A stretch of DNA of 64,000 nt from Cyanobium gracile PCC 6307 (lineage in GTDB: Bacteria > Cyanobacteriota > Cyanobacteriia > PCC-6307 > Cyanobiaceae): the NCBI RefSeq assembly GCF_000316515.1, contig NC_019675.1, positions 248,001 through 312,000 on the forward strand. Reading direction: 5' to 3'. The position numbers and the translations under genes were made by a program. Below the pieces are notes generated by a model, which worked only from the letters and a program-made list of their open reading frames with translations, was not told the DNA's origin and made no database searches. Below are positions 24,779-36,063 of this stretch, in pieces (position 1 is the first letter of the stretch; each line of letters begins with the position of its first letter).

Positions 24779-27154
24779 GTGAGTGCCTGTGATGGGACTC
24801 GCATGCCAGAGGCAGAGCTGGAGCGCAACGGAGTTGTTGTCCGTCAACAGATTGCTTCCCGATTGACTCTGACGATCGGTCGCAGCGATGTCAGCGATCT
24901 GATCGTACCGACCGACTGGAGTGAATGCTCGCGGGTGCAGGCGCAACTTTGGTGGCATGAGGGCATCTGGTGGTTGCGGGACGGCACGACGGAACGTCCC
25001 AGCATCAACGGCACCTTTCTGCTGGACGGCACTTCCGCCGGCCATGGCTTAGCCCTCAGGGCGGGGCCGGATCTCTCCTTCGTGATCGGCCGCGGGCCTC
25101 TGGCGATCTCCGTGACGCTCCGCGGGCTTAGCCGTGGGGTCCATGCACCATCTCCAGAAGTTGTTGGGTCTGTTGCCTCTGGTGCTCCCCCATCGTTGAG
25201 CCCTGAAGACGATAGTCATCTGATCAGGATCGGTCGCAGTCCGGATTGTGATGTGGTACTGGATGATCCCAGCGTTTCGCGTCTACATGTTGTTTTGCGG
25301 CCCCATGTTGATGGCTCCGCCACTGTGGAGGACTGGAGTCGAAATGGCGTTTTCCTCAACGGCTTGAAGGCGAGTCGTCTAAGTCGGATTCAAAGTGGCA
25401 CGACCTTGCATATCGGCCGGGCTCGCTATGTCTGGCAGTCGGGAGCGCTTCTGCAGGCAAATGACTTTCAGCATTATGACCTTCATGTCCGTCAGTTGAT
25501 GTTGAACGGCAGGCTTCAGGATATCTCCCTGTCGATCAATGGAGGTGAACTGGTTGCTCTTGTTGGTGGCAGCGGAGCCGGCAAGTCAAGTCTGTTGACG
25601 ACGATGGCTGGCCACAATCGTTCTTACCACGGTCTGGTTGCTGTGGCTGGAGAAGATCTGCGTCGCTCTATTAATGCCCTTCGCCCTCAGATGGGCTTCG
25701 TACCTCAGGATGACATTCTTCATGAAGAGTTGACCGTGCAGGAGGTTCTTCGGTTTGCAGCACGGCTGCGCCTGCCCGATCAGGAGGCCCAGGAGCAGGC
25801 TGTTGAGCGGGTGCTAGATGTTCTTGAGATCGGTCATCGTCGCCTGTCGCGGGTGCGCCAACTCAGTGGCGGCCAGCGAAAGCGGGTGAGCATTGGCATG
25901 GAGCTGGTGGCGGATCCGCGCTTGCTCTTTCTTGATGAACCGACCTCCGGTCTTGATCCCGGACTTGATCGGAGAATGATGCGCCTGTTGCGTCAGTTGG
26001 CTGACAGGGGACAGACGGTCGTACTCGTTACCCACGCCACCGCCAATGTCGCCTTGTGCGACCAGGTTGTTTTCATGGCCAGGGGTGGGCACCTCTGCTT
26101 TGCAGGACCACCAAGGCAGTGCCTTGATCATTTCGAGGTGGGGGATGATTTTGCCGCTGTCTATGAACATCTAGACGGTGATGATGATCGCATTCAGATG
26201 TGGTCGGAAAAGTTCCGCAGCTCCCCCCATGGCGTCTTGCCTTCGATCAACCCACTTGGCGTCGGGGCTCCAAAGCCTGGATCCATTCGCACGCCCATTG
26301 TCTCCTTTCCTGATGTCAGCCGGTTCATTTCCCAGGTGCGAACCTTGGCCCATCGAGAGCTTTTGATTACCTTGCGCGATCGTGTGACGCTCGGCCTTAA
26401 CCTGTTCACCGGACCGTTCGCCATCTTGCTGTTGGCCTTGGCGATTCAGGATCGTGGTGTGTTTATCGTGCCGACTGGAGAGATCACGGCGGAGAGCATG
26501 CCACTGGCGATCAAGGTTGTGTTCTTGATCACCTGTGCCTGCCTCTGGAGCGGCATCAGCAGCCAGGTGACCAGTGTGGCAAGGGAGCGTCCAATCTATG
26601 AGCGTGAGCGTGGTTTCGATCTCATTCCTGCTGCGTACTTGAGTTCCAAGATGCTGCAGATGTTGTTGCTTGGCCTGGCCCAGGCTGTCATGATCTCTCT
26701 CACTGTCGTGTTGCTTTTTGACCTTCCTGGGGGTCTTTCGATTGGCGATCCTTGCCATGGGTATGGCCTTTCGGCGTTATTGACAATCCTGGCCAGTGGC
26801 TCGCTGGCCCTGCTGGTCTCCACGTTGGTCCGTGATCAGCGTCAGGCCAGCAGCACCTCTCCACTGTTGTTGATGCCCCAATTGATTCTTTCTGGCGTCC
26901 TATTCCCTATTGAGCAGCTTGCATTCCTGTTTCCCCTTGTGGCCAGTCGCTGGTCGGTGAAGCTTTTTGGAGCCTTCTCTTCCCTCAGCAGCCTCTCATT
27001 GGACGTGGAGATCCCAGGTCTCGAACCACTGGATGTCAGTCCCTATGCTTCAACGACTGGCAATGTCCGTGAATCTCTTGGGGTTCTTCTGACCCAATGG
27101 CTTTGTTTTGGTCTCCTGGCCCTGATCAGCCTCTCTCGGCGGAGAGGGTTGTAA
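24779..27154 (+). CDS. FHA-domain ABC transporter (ABCG-like half transporter)
   Basis: About 790 aa. Two FHA modules (first ~12-110; second ~145-225 with IRIGRSPDCDVVLDD and SVSRLHVVL, plus RNGVFLNG) bind phospho-threonine peptides. An ABC ATPase follows (Walker A VGGSGAGKSS, signature LSGGQRKRVSIG, Walker B LLFLDEPTSGLDP), then an ABC2-type membrane domain with about six TM helices. This FHA-ABC-ABC2 layout is known in cyanobacteria and mycobacteria and suggests Ser/Thr-kinase-controlled export. Starts with GTG 24779; ATG 24803 is a good alternative. The following gene is a likely partner. Confidence 0.88.
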   Translation: MSACDGTRMPEAELERNGVVVRQQIASRLTLTIGRSDVSDLIVPTDWSECSRVQAQLWWHEGIWWLRDGTTERPSINGTFLLDGTSAGHGLALRAGPDLSFVIGRGPLAISVTLRGLSRGVHAPSPEVVGSVASGAPPSLSPEDDSHLIRIGRSPDCDVVLDDPSVSRLHVVLRPHVDGSATVEDWSRNGVFLNGLKASRLSRIQSGTTLHIGRARYVWQSGALLQANDFQHYDLHVRQLMLNGRLQDISLSINGGELVALVGGSGAGKSSLLTTMAGHNRSYHGLVAVAGEDLRRSINALRPQMGFVPQDDILHEELTVQEVLRFAARLRLPDQEAQEQAVERVLDVLEIGHRRLSRVRQLSGGQRKRVSIGMELVADPRLLFLDEPTSGLDPGLDRRMMRLLRQLADRGQTVVLVTHATANVALCDQVVFMARGGHLCFAGPPRQCLDHFEVGDDFAAVYEHLDGDDDRIQMWSEKFRSSPHGVLPSINPLGVGAPKPGSIRTPIVSFPDVSRFISQVRTLAHRELLITLRDRVTLGLNLFTGPFAILLLALAIQDRGVFIVPTGEITAESMPLAIKVVFLITCACLWSGISSQVTSVARERPIYERERGFDLIPAAYLSSKMLQMLLLGLAQAVMISLTVVLLFDLPGGLSIGDPCHGYGLSALLTILASGSLALLVSTLVRDQRQASSTSPLLLMPQLILSGVLFPIEQLAFLFPLVASRWSVKLFGAFSSLSSLSLDVEIPGLEPLDVSPYASTTGNVRESLGVLLTQWLCFGLLALISLSRRRGL

Positions 27155-27200
27155 TCGTGCCGGTCTTTCGCGGTAGTCTGAGCCGACGGCAGGGCTAGGG

Positions 27201-28400
27201 ATGGACGACTGGCTATTGGGACAGCGGCTTGCTGAAGCGTTGCAAACGCAATCTCACCCACCCCCGTCGCATGCCATTGCCGTGTTGAGCGATCTGCTCG
27301 GGGCGGACGTCAGTCTGTTGCTCCCGCTGAGGGACCTAGTGAGTCGTCCAGGGTTCCAGTCTCTTGACTCCTTGCGCTTGGGTCAAGGCAGTCGCAAGGC
27401 CCAGCGCGATGCACTGCTCCAGTCGCTGGGAGAAACCTATAACCCCCAGGTTTTGGCTCGCCTTGCAGCTTTTCTTGATGGTTATCTGGAGTCCCAAGCA
27501 CCAAACAGTGTCTCGGACGGAGGCTCCATTCTGCCGAAGTCATCTGCCCAGCCATCGACGGTGCCGGTCTCTTCCTGGAACCCCGCCTCCACGGTGCCGA
27601 TGACCGTCATCGCTGACCCTCAGGACCTGGCAACACCGCCACCTGGTGTTCCTTTCGCATCGCCGCCTGCGTCAGCTTCAACCGCAAGCATCTCCGACAC
27701 GCGATCAAGCCGTAGGCGGATGCCGTTACTGGTTGCCGGCTCGGTTGTGGTGATGGCCTTGGCGGTGGGCGCTGCCCTTCGATCCAATGTTCTGTGCGCA
27801 CCCTTTGGGCTGTGTTCAGCCGCTTCCATCGCTGCCGCGAATGCAGCGCTGGATGAGGCGCAGGAAGCTGCCGTCGCCTTGGGCAAGGCCAAGGACCTCA
27901 CTGCCTATGAGCAGTCCCTCGCTGATCTTGATCGTCACCTTGACAAGATTGAGACCGATGCGTTGCTTGGTCGTACTGGCCAGGACACCAGGAAGCAGCT
28001 CGAAGAGAAGGCACGCAAGGGGCGTGACCGTTTGAAACAGGAGGAGGGTCATCAGTTGACCGTTCGGCAAGTCAAGTCCGGTCTAGATTCGACGGATGCC
28101 ATGCCTTTGGAGGCTGCGACTGAGCGTCGCTCCGCTCTGCTGCGTCGCTTGGAGTCCGTTCCCAGCGAGAGCTTTGCCTCTTCACAGGCCGTGGCACTGC
28201 GTGAAGAGCTTGCTCCACCGCGGCTGCAGCCAGTCACGGTGCCGACGGCTCCAGATCCTATCCCTTCGCTTGATTCCGCTCCCTTGATGCCCCAAACTCC
28301 TGCTTCCGCAGGACGCTACGTCCCACCACAATCTTCATCTTCACCTGCAGCTACGGGTGGCCGATCGACTGGTCCCTACCGTGAAGTACCTCTTTGGTAG
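27201..28400 (+). CDS. One-TM protein with helical periplasmic domain, partner of the FHA-ABC transporter
   Basis: 399 aa. A cytoplasmic N-terminal domain (~1-100, WLLGQRLAEALQ, then GSRKAQRDALLQSLGETYNP) is followed by a Pro/Ser-rich linker and one TM helix (RRRMPLLVAGSVVVMALAVG, ~172-191). Then comes a charged helical, coiled-coil-like region (NAALDEAQEAAVALGKAKDL to ~330) and a Pro/Ser-rich tail. No enzyme motif. It starts 46 bp after the FHA-ABC gene with AGGG just upstream, so probably one operon. It could couple the transporter to the envelope; that is inference. Confidence 0.7.
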   Translation: MDDWLLGQRLAEALQTQSHPPPSHAIAVLSDLLGADVSLLLPLRDLVSRPGFQSLDSLRLGQGSRKAQRDALLQSLGETYNPQVLARLAAFLDGYLESQAPNSVSDGGSILPKSSAQPSTVPVSSWNPASTVPMTVIADPQDLATPPPGVPFASPPASASTASISDTRSSRRRMPLLVAGSVVVMALAVGAALRSNVLCAPFGLCSAASIAAANAALDEAQEAAVALGKAKDLTAYEQSLADLDRHLDKIETDALLGRTGQDTRKQLEEKARKGRDRLKQEEGHQLTVRQVKSGLDSTDAMPLEAATERRSALLRRLESVPSESFASSQAVALREELAPPRLQPVTVPTAPDPIPSLDSAPLMPQTPASAGRYVPPQSSSSPAATGGRSTGPYREVPLW

Positions 28401-28466
28401 AGAGCCAGTCTGCTCTTTGATTCCCTAGTTCTACAAGATCTTTCTGTCATGCCACGACAATAGCTT

Positions 28467-28955
28467 TCAATTGGCGCACCATTTGTGAGTGAGGTGGCTT
28501 GGCTCGCAGTTTGCTGTGACTGACTCTGATTTCCAGCCGGCCTCAGATTTCACAAACTCGACCGATCCTTTCAACTCCTGCACCGCCCCTTTTGCCTGAG
28601 CATTCCCTGTCGGCAGGAGGCAGATGAACACGTTCTTACCGGCTGGTGGAGACGGGTTGGAGTCAAGACAGAATGAATTATGTCCACTGGGATATTCTAA
28701 CTTTGCCTCGTAGTCAAGCCGGTACTTTCGAACATCATTCTCAGTGCTTGCAAGTCCATCTGTCTTTTTGAAAGACGATACCCGCACATCACCCAAGCTA
28801 AAGGATCCTAGCCATGGATGTGGCCAACTCGACAATCGTTCCTCCAATACTTGCCTCGCCTGGCTTTCCGAAGGAGTTCCCTGCAGGGAGCAACTGCTCA
28901 GACAAACAGTCCCCGTCATGACTACTAGCCTGAGGATGGCTGTTGTTCGGTGCAT
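28467..28955 (-). CDS. Putative lipoprotein, unknown function
   Basis: 162 aa. N-terminus MHRTTAILRLVVMTGTVCLSSCS carries a lipobox (LSSC, lipidated Cys at ~22). The mature part contains QARQVLEERLSSWPHPWLG, a DYEAKLEYPSG strand and three or four cysteines. No known family recognised. It is convergent with the FHA-ABC operon and is the first member of the AT-richer stretch of small exported proteins. Confidence 0.6.
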   Translation of the reverse strand: MHRTTAILRLVVMTGTVCLSSCSLQGTPSESQARQVLEERLSSWPHPWLGSFSLGDVRVSSFKKTDGLASTENDVRKYRLDYEAKLEYPSGHNSFCLDSNPSPPAGKNVFICLLPTGNAQAKGAVQELKGSVEFVKSEAGWKSESVTANCEPSHLTHKWCAN

Positions 28956-29866
28956 CTTTTACTATCGACTCTCCTTAGTGTAAGCCTTGAGCCACCTTCT
29001 GCGCCAAGATGGATGAGGCCATTCCATCCCGACCACTTCAACGAGCATGGTGGCGATGGAACTGCTCTGTGTGTCCTCACAGCGGCGGGTCCCAGGCTTG
29101 TGTCCGCCGTCAAATTAGTCTCATCATCGCAAGCTCTCGACGGATATCTATCAGGAGTTGAGGAGCCACCTGCCGAACCTTTCGCTAGCAACTGAAAAGT
29201 TCTACCTATCCGTAGCAGAATGATCCATCTTCACTAAAGTTGCCCCGCTGCCATCAAGAGTGAGGGGGATCCCTGGATCCCTCCATCTTCATAGAGGTAC
29301 GGATCTCAAAGAACCAACTCCTGTGCTAACTCGACTAAGGCTAAGCCCCAGCTGGCGGCTCTGTCACACAGACAATTGTCAATCATAGTTCTTTTTACTT
29401 TGGTTGGCACATTCTATTGAAGGTAGCTGCTCATTGGTCGGGGCCGCTGATGTCACACTGAGGTGAATCTTTTTCTCCCTGAGCTCGGGGTCTTCATTAA
29501 TGATCTGGTTGAGCTAAGCACGCTCCATGCTGGTGTGCAGCTTTCTGTCGTAGGGCTTGTGGAGGTATGCCTGTAAACTTAAGAGAGGCATGGCATTGCT
29601 CGAGAGGCCCTTCTGTAGGCAGAACTCACTTCTGACTTAACCTTATTCTTCAAAAAAACTCTAGACGCTGGGTTCAGCACCTGTGGTCATCAATGGACAT
29701 TCTGCTGTTCCTAACGTGACTCCGGCAGAGACCTACTACTGAGTTGGTGAGGTCAATGCATTCCTTGCAATAGGCGTGAGAACCCACTTTACAATATGGA
29801 ATCTCACGCGGGAGCATTGAGCTGATAATGCTAAACTACTGTGGGATTTCATGAAGCCTCTTGTCC
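28956..29866. other. Long non-coding or decayed stretch
   Basis: About 910 bp with no frame I can support. Short frames near 28925-29195 on both strands are mutual shadows without signal peptides or motifs. It contains a small GAGGG/CCCTC hairpin around 29261-29284. The AT-rich, stop-rich character fits decayed accessory DNA next to insertion sequences. Confidence 0.5.
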
Positions 29867-30262
29867 ATGCGAGAGCACACGCTGTTTTTGTTACGCAAAC
29901 TTCCAACAATGCTTCTTCTGCCGATAAACCTATCGTGTATTCTGCCGAACATCGTTCTTGCAGGTGAACTGCCTCCTTCAGGTTCACGTCCAGCTTGGTC
30001 AACCTTTGTTGGCCCTGGTACGGGCAATGGAGGAAGGGTGTGGGTCAAGGTTACAAGCACCACGTCCAACACCAAGATTACAGTCTGGATTCCACCAAGC
30101 CGCCAGGGCGCAATCACCAATGTCTATCGGGGAGTCTGCCTGAGACCAGGTTGCGTGTTCATCTCGGATTCAGACTATCTGCCTGAATACCGACGGAGGA
30201 TACTAAGAAGCTTTACTCCCAAAGGATTTGTCCTCGGGGACTGGAACTACACTTATGAATAA
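29867..30262 (+). CDS. Small exported protein, unknown function
   Basis: 131 aa from ATG 29867. Signal peptide (MREHTLFLLRKLPTMLLLPINLSCILPNIVLAG). The mature part has VWVKVTSTTSNTKITVWIPP, GVCLRPGCVFI with two cysteines, and ends GDWNYTYE. No family recognised. A GDWNYT string also occurs in the small exported protein at 34248-34556, but the two are otherwise not clearly alike. It lies about 90 bp upstream of a composite IS. Confidence 0.5.
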   Translation: MREHTLFLLRKLPTMLLLPINLSCILPNIVLAGELPPSGSRPAWSTFVGPGTGNGGRVWVKVTSTTSNTKITVWIPPSRQGAITNVYRGVCLRPGCVFISDSDYLPEYRRRILRSFTPKGFVLGDWNYTYE

Positions 30263-30366
30263 TTCACGGCTATTCAACAGTGAACGTATTGCACGACAAG
30301 TCTGGATTATATGTGTAGCAATAACCAGGCCCGATCTTTGTCTAGGTGCTCTGAGGTGGGTGCCTT

Positions 30367-31488
30367 TTATTGGACAGATGCGGCCCCTGACATCGTTAGC
30401 CTCGGACGGGAGGAACGGGATTCGGCATCAGTGTAGACCTCATGGGGAGTTCTGCCTCCCAGGGAGCTATGGGGCCTTACATGGCAGTACCTCCACAGGA
30501 AGCGGGCCAGGCTGATCTCCGCCTCCCAGCCATCGCTGTAGGCACGCAGATACACTTCCTCATACTTGACGGTGCGCCACAGCCTCTCCACCAGGATGTT
30601 GTCAAAACAGCGCTTTCTTCCTGACCAGCTGATCTGTATCTCCTCATCCTTGAGTCGTTGAACGAAGGCTGAGGAGGTGAATTGACAGCCTTGGTCGGAA
30701 TGGAAGATCTGTGGCTTGCGGCCGCTCGCCAGTGCCATCGCCAGGGCCTCCAAACAGAACTCCGTGTCAAGGCTGTTGGAGAGTCTCCAGGCGAGCACGT
30801 GCCTGGAGAACAGGTCCACAATCGCCACCAAGTACAGGAAGCCCTTCCGCAGTGGGATGTAGGTGATATCTGTCGCCCAGACCTGATCTGGAGCCGTGAG
30901 GAGCTGGAGGTCCACCAGGCAGGGAAAGCGCTCGGATGGTTTACCCGATACCGTGGTGCGGGGTTTCTGATAGATCGCTCGTAAACCCATGCGCTGCATG
31001 AGGTTTCGGACACGGTCGCGGGTGATCGGGATGCCGTCTCTGGCCAGGTAATGGACCATCCGCCGGCTGCCCGCGGTGGGATCCTCCAGGTAGAGGGCAT
31101 CGATCCTCGCCATGATCTGCAGCGTGGAGTCACGGACAGGCACCGGCTGGTAATACAGCGTGGAGCGAGGCAGGCCCAGCAGCTCGCATTGGCGAGTGAC
31201 CGTGAGATCAGGGTGGCCACGATCGACCAGTTTGCGCAGTTCACGGGCATCAGAGGAGTTGAGACTTTTTTTCAGCCACTCCAGCTCCATCTGGAGCTTG
31301 CCGATCTGCTGGAACAGCTCAGCCTCCTTGGCCTGGCTCTCATCCTTGGCCTGTGTCTTTTTGCCCCGGGTGAACAAGTCGCTGGCACCCTCCAGTAGTT
31401 GCTTCTTCCACTGGCTCACCTGGATCGGATGCACCGCGTGGTCGGCGGCGATCTCCTGAAGCGTCTTGCGGCCACTGATCGCCTCCAC
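30367..31488 (-). pseudogene. IS3-family transposase, separated from its N-terminus
   Basis: 373 residues. An HTH end (LQEIAADHAVHPIQVSQWKK), a coiled coil, then an rve/DDE integrase core (WATDITYIPLRKGFLYLVAIVD, HSDQGCQFTS, RCFDNILVERLWRTVKYEEVY). OrfA and OrfB are read as one frame across an A7 run (+31265-31272). The family start MSKRRTHSPEFKAKVAM is missing here but is found at 33241-33191 beyond the nested IS. The original gene was therefore about 390 aa and is now broken. An internal start could still express a truncated protein. Confidence 0.8.
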
Positions 31489-31494
31489 GGTGAC

Positions 31495-33182
<1,688 letters not shown>

Positions 33183-33184
33183 GA

Positions 33185-33241
33185 GGGGGCCATGGCGACC
33201 TTGGCCTTGAACTCGGGGCTATGGGTGCGGCGTTTGCTCAT
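33185..33241 (-). pseudogene. Detached N-terminus of the IS3-family transposase
   Basis: Read on the minus strand from ATG 33241 this gives MSKRRTHSPEFKAKVAM, the standard start of the transposase whose body lies at 30367-31488. The IS at 31495-33182 separates the two. Confidence 0.75.
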
Positions 33242-33321
33242 GGGTGGGAGCCCCCTTCAGGGGCGGTGCCCCGCCTCACAGGTTAACGATGGAGCCTGTC
33301 CAGAAAAACCAGACCACCTCA

Positions 33322-34247
33322 CTCTTGCCTTCGAATTATTTGATGCCCTGGTGCCGGACATCAGCTTGCTTTTCGCTGCAACAACGGCCTTGCGTTTCGC
33401 TTACTCCTGACAGCGGAACATCGCAATCTGGCAGATTTCAGAATCTGTTTGTCCGATTGCTCATTGGCAACAACGAAATGTTTCTAACGGGGCAATAATA
33501 TCCATATACCTCAGTCCCTAAGGCGTAACGCATTCCGGGGGTAAATGCCTGGTTTGGAGACAAGAAAGGAGAGATCTCGATAAGTCGGCTTCCAGGAAGG
33601 AAGCAAGTAAAAGAACTGGGCCGTTATTCAAGTCTATCATAAGATAACGTTGATGTGATACCAATGATTGTAAGGACTACTAGCTGATGGAGAAGGCTTA
33701 AGTCATGACTCTGCCAATGTAGTCATTCACTGCTTTACAGTTGTCTGGGTCACCCATGGCATCCGATGCCGCAACAATGGAATGCATCCTGGAGCGACAG
33801 TTTGCTCGATAGCGTAGAAAGCTAACTTCAGATCAGGAGTCAAGGGTACTAGCGTTGCCATTTCTGATGATTGAATTGCTTCCTAGTCATGTATGCCTCT
33901 CAGCGCTTCCTTCGACAACTGTTCTAGGTCATGGAACAGATTTCCATTTGACACGTTGATAGCAGCGCTCTAGCTAAGGGCCGCCGCGTTCCCGCCAGCA
34001 GCCACCACTTGGTAATGGTGGTGATTGCTGAACAATGGTGATAGTTCGTGATCTCTTCATGGATTCAGCACCTTGAAGTCCAAAGGAAAAGCTGACAAAT
34101 AGAACATGAAGATAGTAATGCAGCGGTATAACGACTGAGTCTTGGACGCGTTCCATGGAAAGCCAGGGCGAGATTACGATCCAACTCAGCCTAAGCCCAG
34201 CTCTCATAGTTGAGAATGCACGACTTCTTTCTGTTACACAGACAGCA
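33322..34247. other. Long stretch without a supportable gene
   Basis: About 925 bp, AT-rich and dense in stop codons, between the composite IS and a small exported protein. Only short frames without signals or motifs are present. A small CCACCA/TGGTGG hairpin lies at 34002-34021. Probably decayed accessory DNA. Confidence 0.5.
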
Positions 34248-34556
34248 ATGGCGAATCCAAAAGAAACGCGAGACACTGCTGACAATGAAGAATTTCATTC
34301 CGGAAGGTTGTTGTTACTCTTCTCCTCGTTGCTGTTGGCTTGCCTCGTAAGTTATGGGCCGGAAGCAAGGGTGTTTGCTGCTGCAGCAATCACAAGAGTT
34401 CCTTGCGTTGAAGGTGGAGACTGGAATTACACATTATCGAATCAATGGATTTCTTCTGCACGAATGACTGGATTCAAGCAAACAAGTCCAGGTTCTCGAG
34501 GAGTCTGCTCCCTGAAAGCAGACCCTGCAGGATACCGCTGGGTAGGTTGCATATGA
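34248..34556 (+). CDS. Small exported or membrane protein, unknown function
   Basis: 102 aa from ATG 34248. After a polar N-terminal stretch comes a hydrophobic segment (GRLLLLFSSLLLACLVSYG), then a short mature region with three cysteines (RVPCVEGGDWNYTLSNQW, GVCSLKAD and C-terminal VGCI). The long polar N-terminus before the hydrophobic segment is unusual for a signal peptide. No family recognised; a frame at 34155 extends further upstream. Confidence 0.4.
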   Translation: MANPKETRDTADNEEFHSGRLLLLFSSLLLACLVSYGPEARVFAAAAITRVPCVEGGDWNYTLSNQWISSARMTGFKQTSPGSRGVCSLKADPAGYRWVGCI

Positions 34557-34733
34557 AAGAGAGTAACTAGCGCCAATGCCTACTTCTCAGGGAGGCCAGG
34601 CAGAGGCCTTGATCGATTAAATCATGTGATCCAAACTGAATCGATGCGAGATGGAGCGCCGAATGTATGGGTTGGTTCATGTTGGATCAGGAATTGAGTT
34701 TTGCATAACCTCCAGCACACCTCAGGCCAAGGA

Positions 34734-35189
34734 TCATAGTTGGCAGCTTGGCATATAAACAACCTCGACTTCGTAGGGTCCTGTGGCACGTTCATGGAGT
34801 GATGAAACCTGAACCTGATAGTTGCCCGCCATCCTTGGGCAAAACTCAACCTCATGGGAGTCACTTCCCTCAAGTCTGTTGCTGGGACCTATCACCTTAA
34901 TGGTAGGACGAAATGTTCCTGAGGATGCCCTTGCAACGACCCCACCGCCAACTCCACAGGAACGAGCTGGGATCTTTTGCGATGAACCGACGCGATAGTC
35001 CCAACACCTGAATGAATGCTTCCCGAAATGTCGCCCATTATTCCTGAGGGGAGAGTCACTTGTCAGTTCGGACTGGATTGGATAACCAGGAATGTGCCAA
35101 CTCTGCTGTGCAAGCGCTGTGGCTCCCGATAATGCCCCCAAGATGCACGGGAGTGTTCCATTACGAACAAAGCGGAAAAATTGACTCAT
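34734..35189 (-). CDS. Exported protein, unknown function
   Basis: 151 aa with a signal peptide (MSQFFRFVRNGTLPCILGALSGATALAQQ). The mature part is beta-rich: SFRCWDYRVGSS, GGVVARASSGTFRPTIKVIG, HEVEFCPRMAGNYQVQVSS, YEVEVVYMPSCQL. The C-terminal half resembles a small secreted beta-sandwich of the PPC type, but this is only an impression. It is on the same strand as the bacteriocin-like precursor genes but beyond their terminator. Confidence 0.55.
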   Translation of the reverse strand: MSQFFRFVRNGTLPCILGALSGATALAQQSWHIPGYPIQSELTSDSPLRNNGRHFGKHSFRCWDYRVGSSQKIPARSCGVGGGVVARASSGTFRPTIKVIGPSNRLEGSDSHEVEFCPRMAGNYQVQVSSLHERATGPYEVEVVYMPSCQL

Positions 35190-35320
35190 GATTCAAGAAG
35201 CGCAATTGTGGCTGGAAGCCTACAGAACGACTATCTACAATCCAACTATAGAACATCCTGTCCTGGCGAGGCGGGATAGCATGCTTTTAGATGGTTTTCT
35301 GAGCCTTCTTTGGGACTACG

Positions 35321-35356
35321 AAAAAATGGCGCGGCTATGGCAGAGAGCCGCGCCAT
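35321..35356 (-). terminator. Intrinsic terminator after precursor gene 1
   Basis: Perfect 11-bp stem ATGGCGCGGCT (35326-35336) and AGCCGCGCCAT (35346-35356) with a 9-nt loop. On the minus strand it is followed by six T (A-run at 35321-35326). It lies about 115 bp past the stop of the minus-strand precursor gene at 35470. Confidence 0.85.
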
Positions 35357-35469
35357 CGTGAAAAGGATTCAGACCGGATGGTCATTCCCCATTTCAGCTG
35401 GCCTTGTTCGCCGACAACACGTTGACCGACGGACAAGGGGCTTCACGCGGGACATGGCCTTTCAGAAGC

Positions 35470-35730
35470 TCAGAAAGGACGCCCAGCAAAGGGATTCTGC
35501 CAAGCGCTGCGGTCTACGCCTGGCACCCTGCCCATCCGAACCAGGGTCACAAAGGCCCTGGCCTGCAGGGAGACCTCTCCGCGGTTGTTCCAGACCCATT
35601 GGCCCCCGCGTTTGACAAACTCCCTGACCACTGGATGAGCACCACCGGCCACCTGGGCCAGCTCTTGTTCTGTCAGCGGGGTGAGCCCTCCAGCCTGGGA
35701 AGTGGCGGAGGGTGTGGGACGAAGCTTCAT
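35470..35730 (-). CDS. Double-glycine leader peptide precursor 1 (bacteriocin-like)
   Basis: 86 aa. A 30-residue leader ends GLTPLTEQELAQVAGG, the classic double-glycine motif cut by C39 peptidases. The predicted mature peptide (56 aa, starting AHPVVREFVKRGGQWVW) is basic, Trp- and Arg-rich and has no cysteine, so lanthionine or disulfide modification is not expected. The leader aligns without gaps to precursor 2. The exporter genes with a C39 peptidase lie at 36.2-41.9 kb on the opposite strand. Likely an unmodified bacteriocin or signalling peptide (inference). It has its own terminator. Confidence 0.75.
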   Translation of the reverse strand: MKLRPTPSATSQAGGLTPLTEQELAQVAGGAHPVVREFVKRGGQWVWNNRGEVSLQARAFVTLVRMGRVPGVDRSAWQNPFAGRPF

Positions 35731-35823
35731 GATGACTCATGCAAAGGTGATGGGTGGCGGGGCCTGGTTGGGCTCGCCACACACTCCTCTCGTTCCGAGT
35801 TCCATCCGGTGATTCCATGGCAC

Positions 35824-35854
35824 AAAAATGCGGGGTCGCTCAACCAACCCCGCA
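35824..35854 (-). terminator. Intrinsic terminator after precursor gene 2
   Basis: Perfect 8-bp stem TGCGGGGT (35829-35836) and ACCCCGCA (35847-35854) with a 10-nt loop. On the minus strand it is followed by five T (35828-35824). It lies 27 bp past the stop of precursor gene 2, making the two precursor genes separate transcription units. Confidence 0.85.
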
Positions 35855-35880
35855 CGAAGAATCCATCTTAACGAATGCTT

Positions 35881-36063
35881 TCAGCGGTTTCTGAAAGGAA
35901 TACGATACCGTTGTTGATTCCATGAAATCAATCTCTTCCAGTTCTCTGGAGGAGTTGGTGGTCGCCAAGTGATTCCTCCTGTGACCTGATACAGATCTTG
36001 ATCTGAAAAGGGAATCAGTCCATGCGAGGGCATGGTCCTAGGGTTGTGGTTATTGCGGTTCAT
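35881..36063 (-). CDS. Double-glycine leader peptide precursor 2 (bacteriocin-like)
   Basis: 60 aa from ATG 36063; an in-frame ATG at 36075 adds four residues. The 30-residue leader ends GLIPFSDQDLYQVTGG. The 30-residue core (ITWRPPTPPENWKRLISWNQ...) has three Trp, several Pro, six Arg and one Lys against one acidic residue, and no Cys: the composition of a cationic antimicrobial peptide. Leader positions match precursor 1 (G-L-x-P-[LF]-[TS]-[ED]-Q-[ED]-L-x-Q-V-x-G-G). It is divergent from the exporter operon about 155 bp away and followed by its own terminator. Confidence 0.75.
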   Translation of the reverse strand: MNRNNHNPRTMPSHGLIPFSDQDLYQVTGGITWRPPTPPENWKRLISWNQQRYRIPFRNR

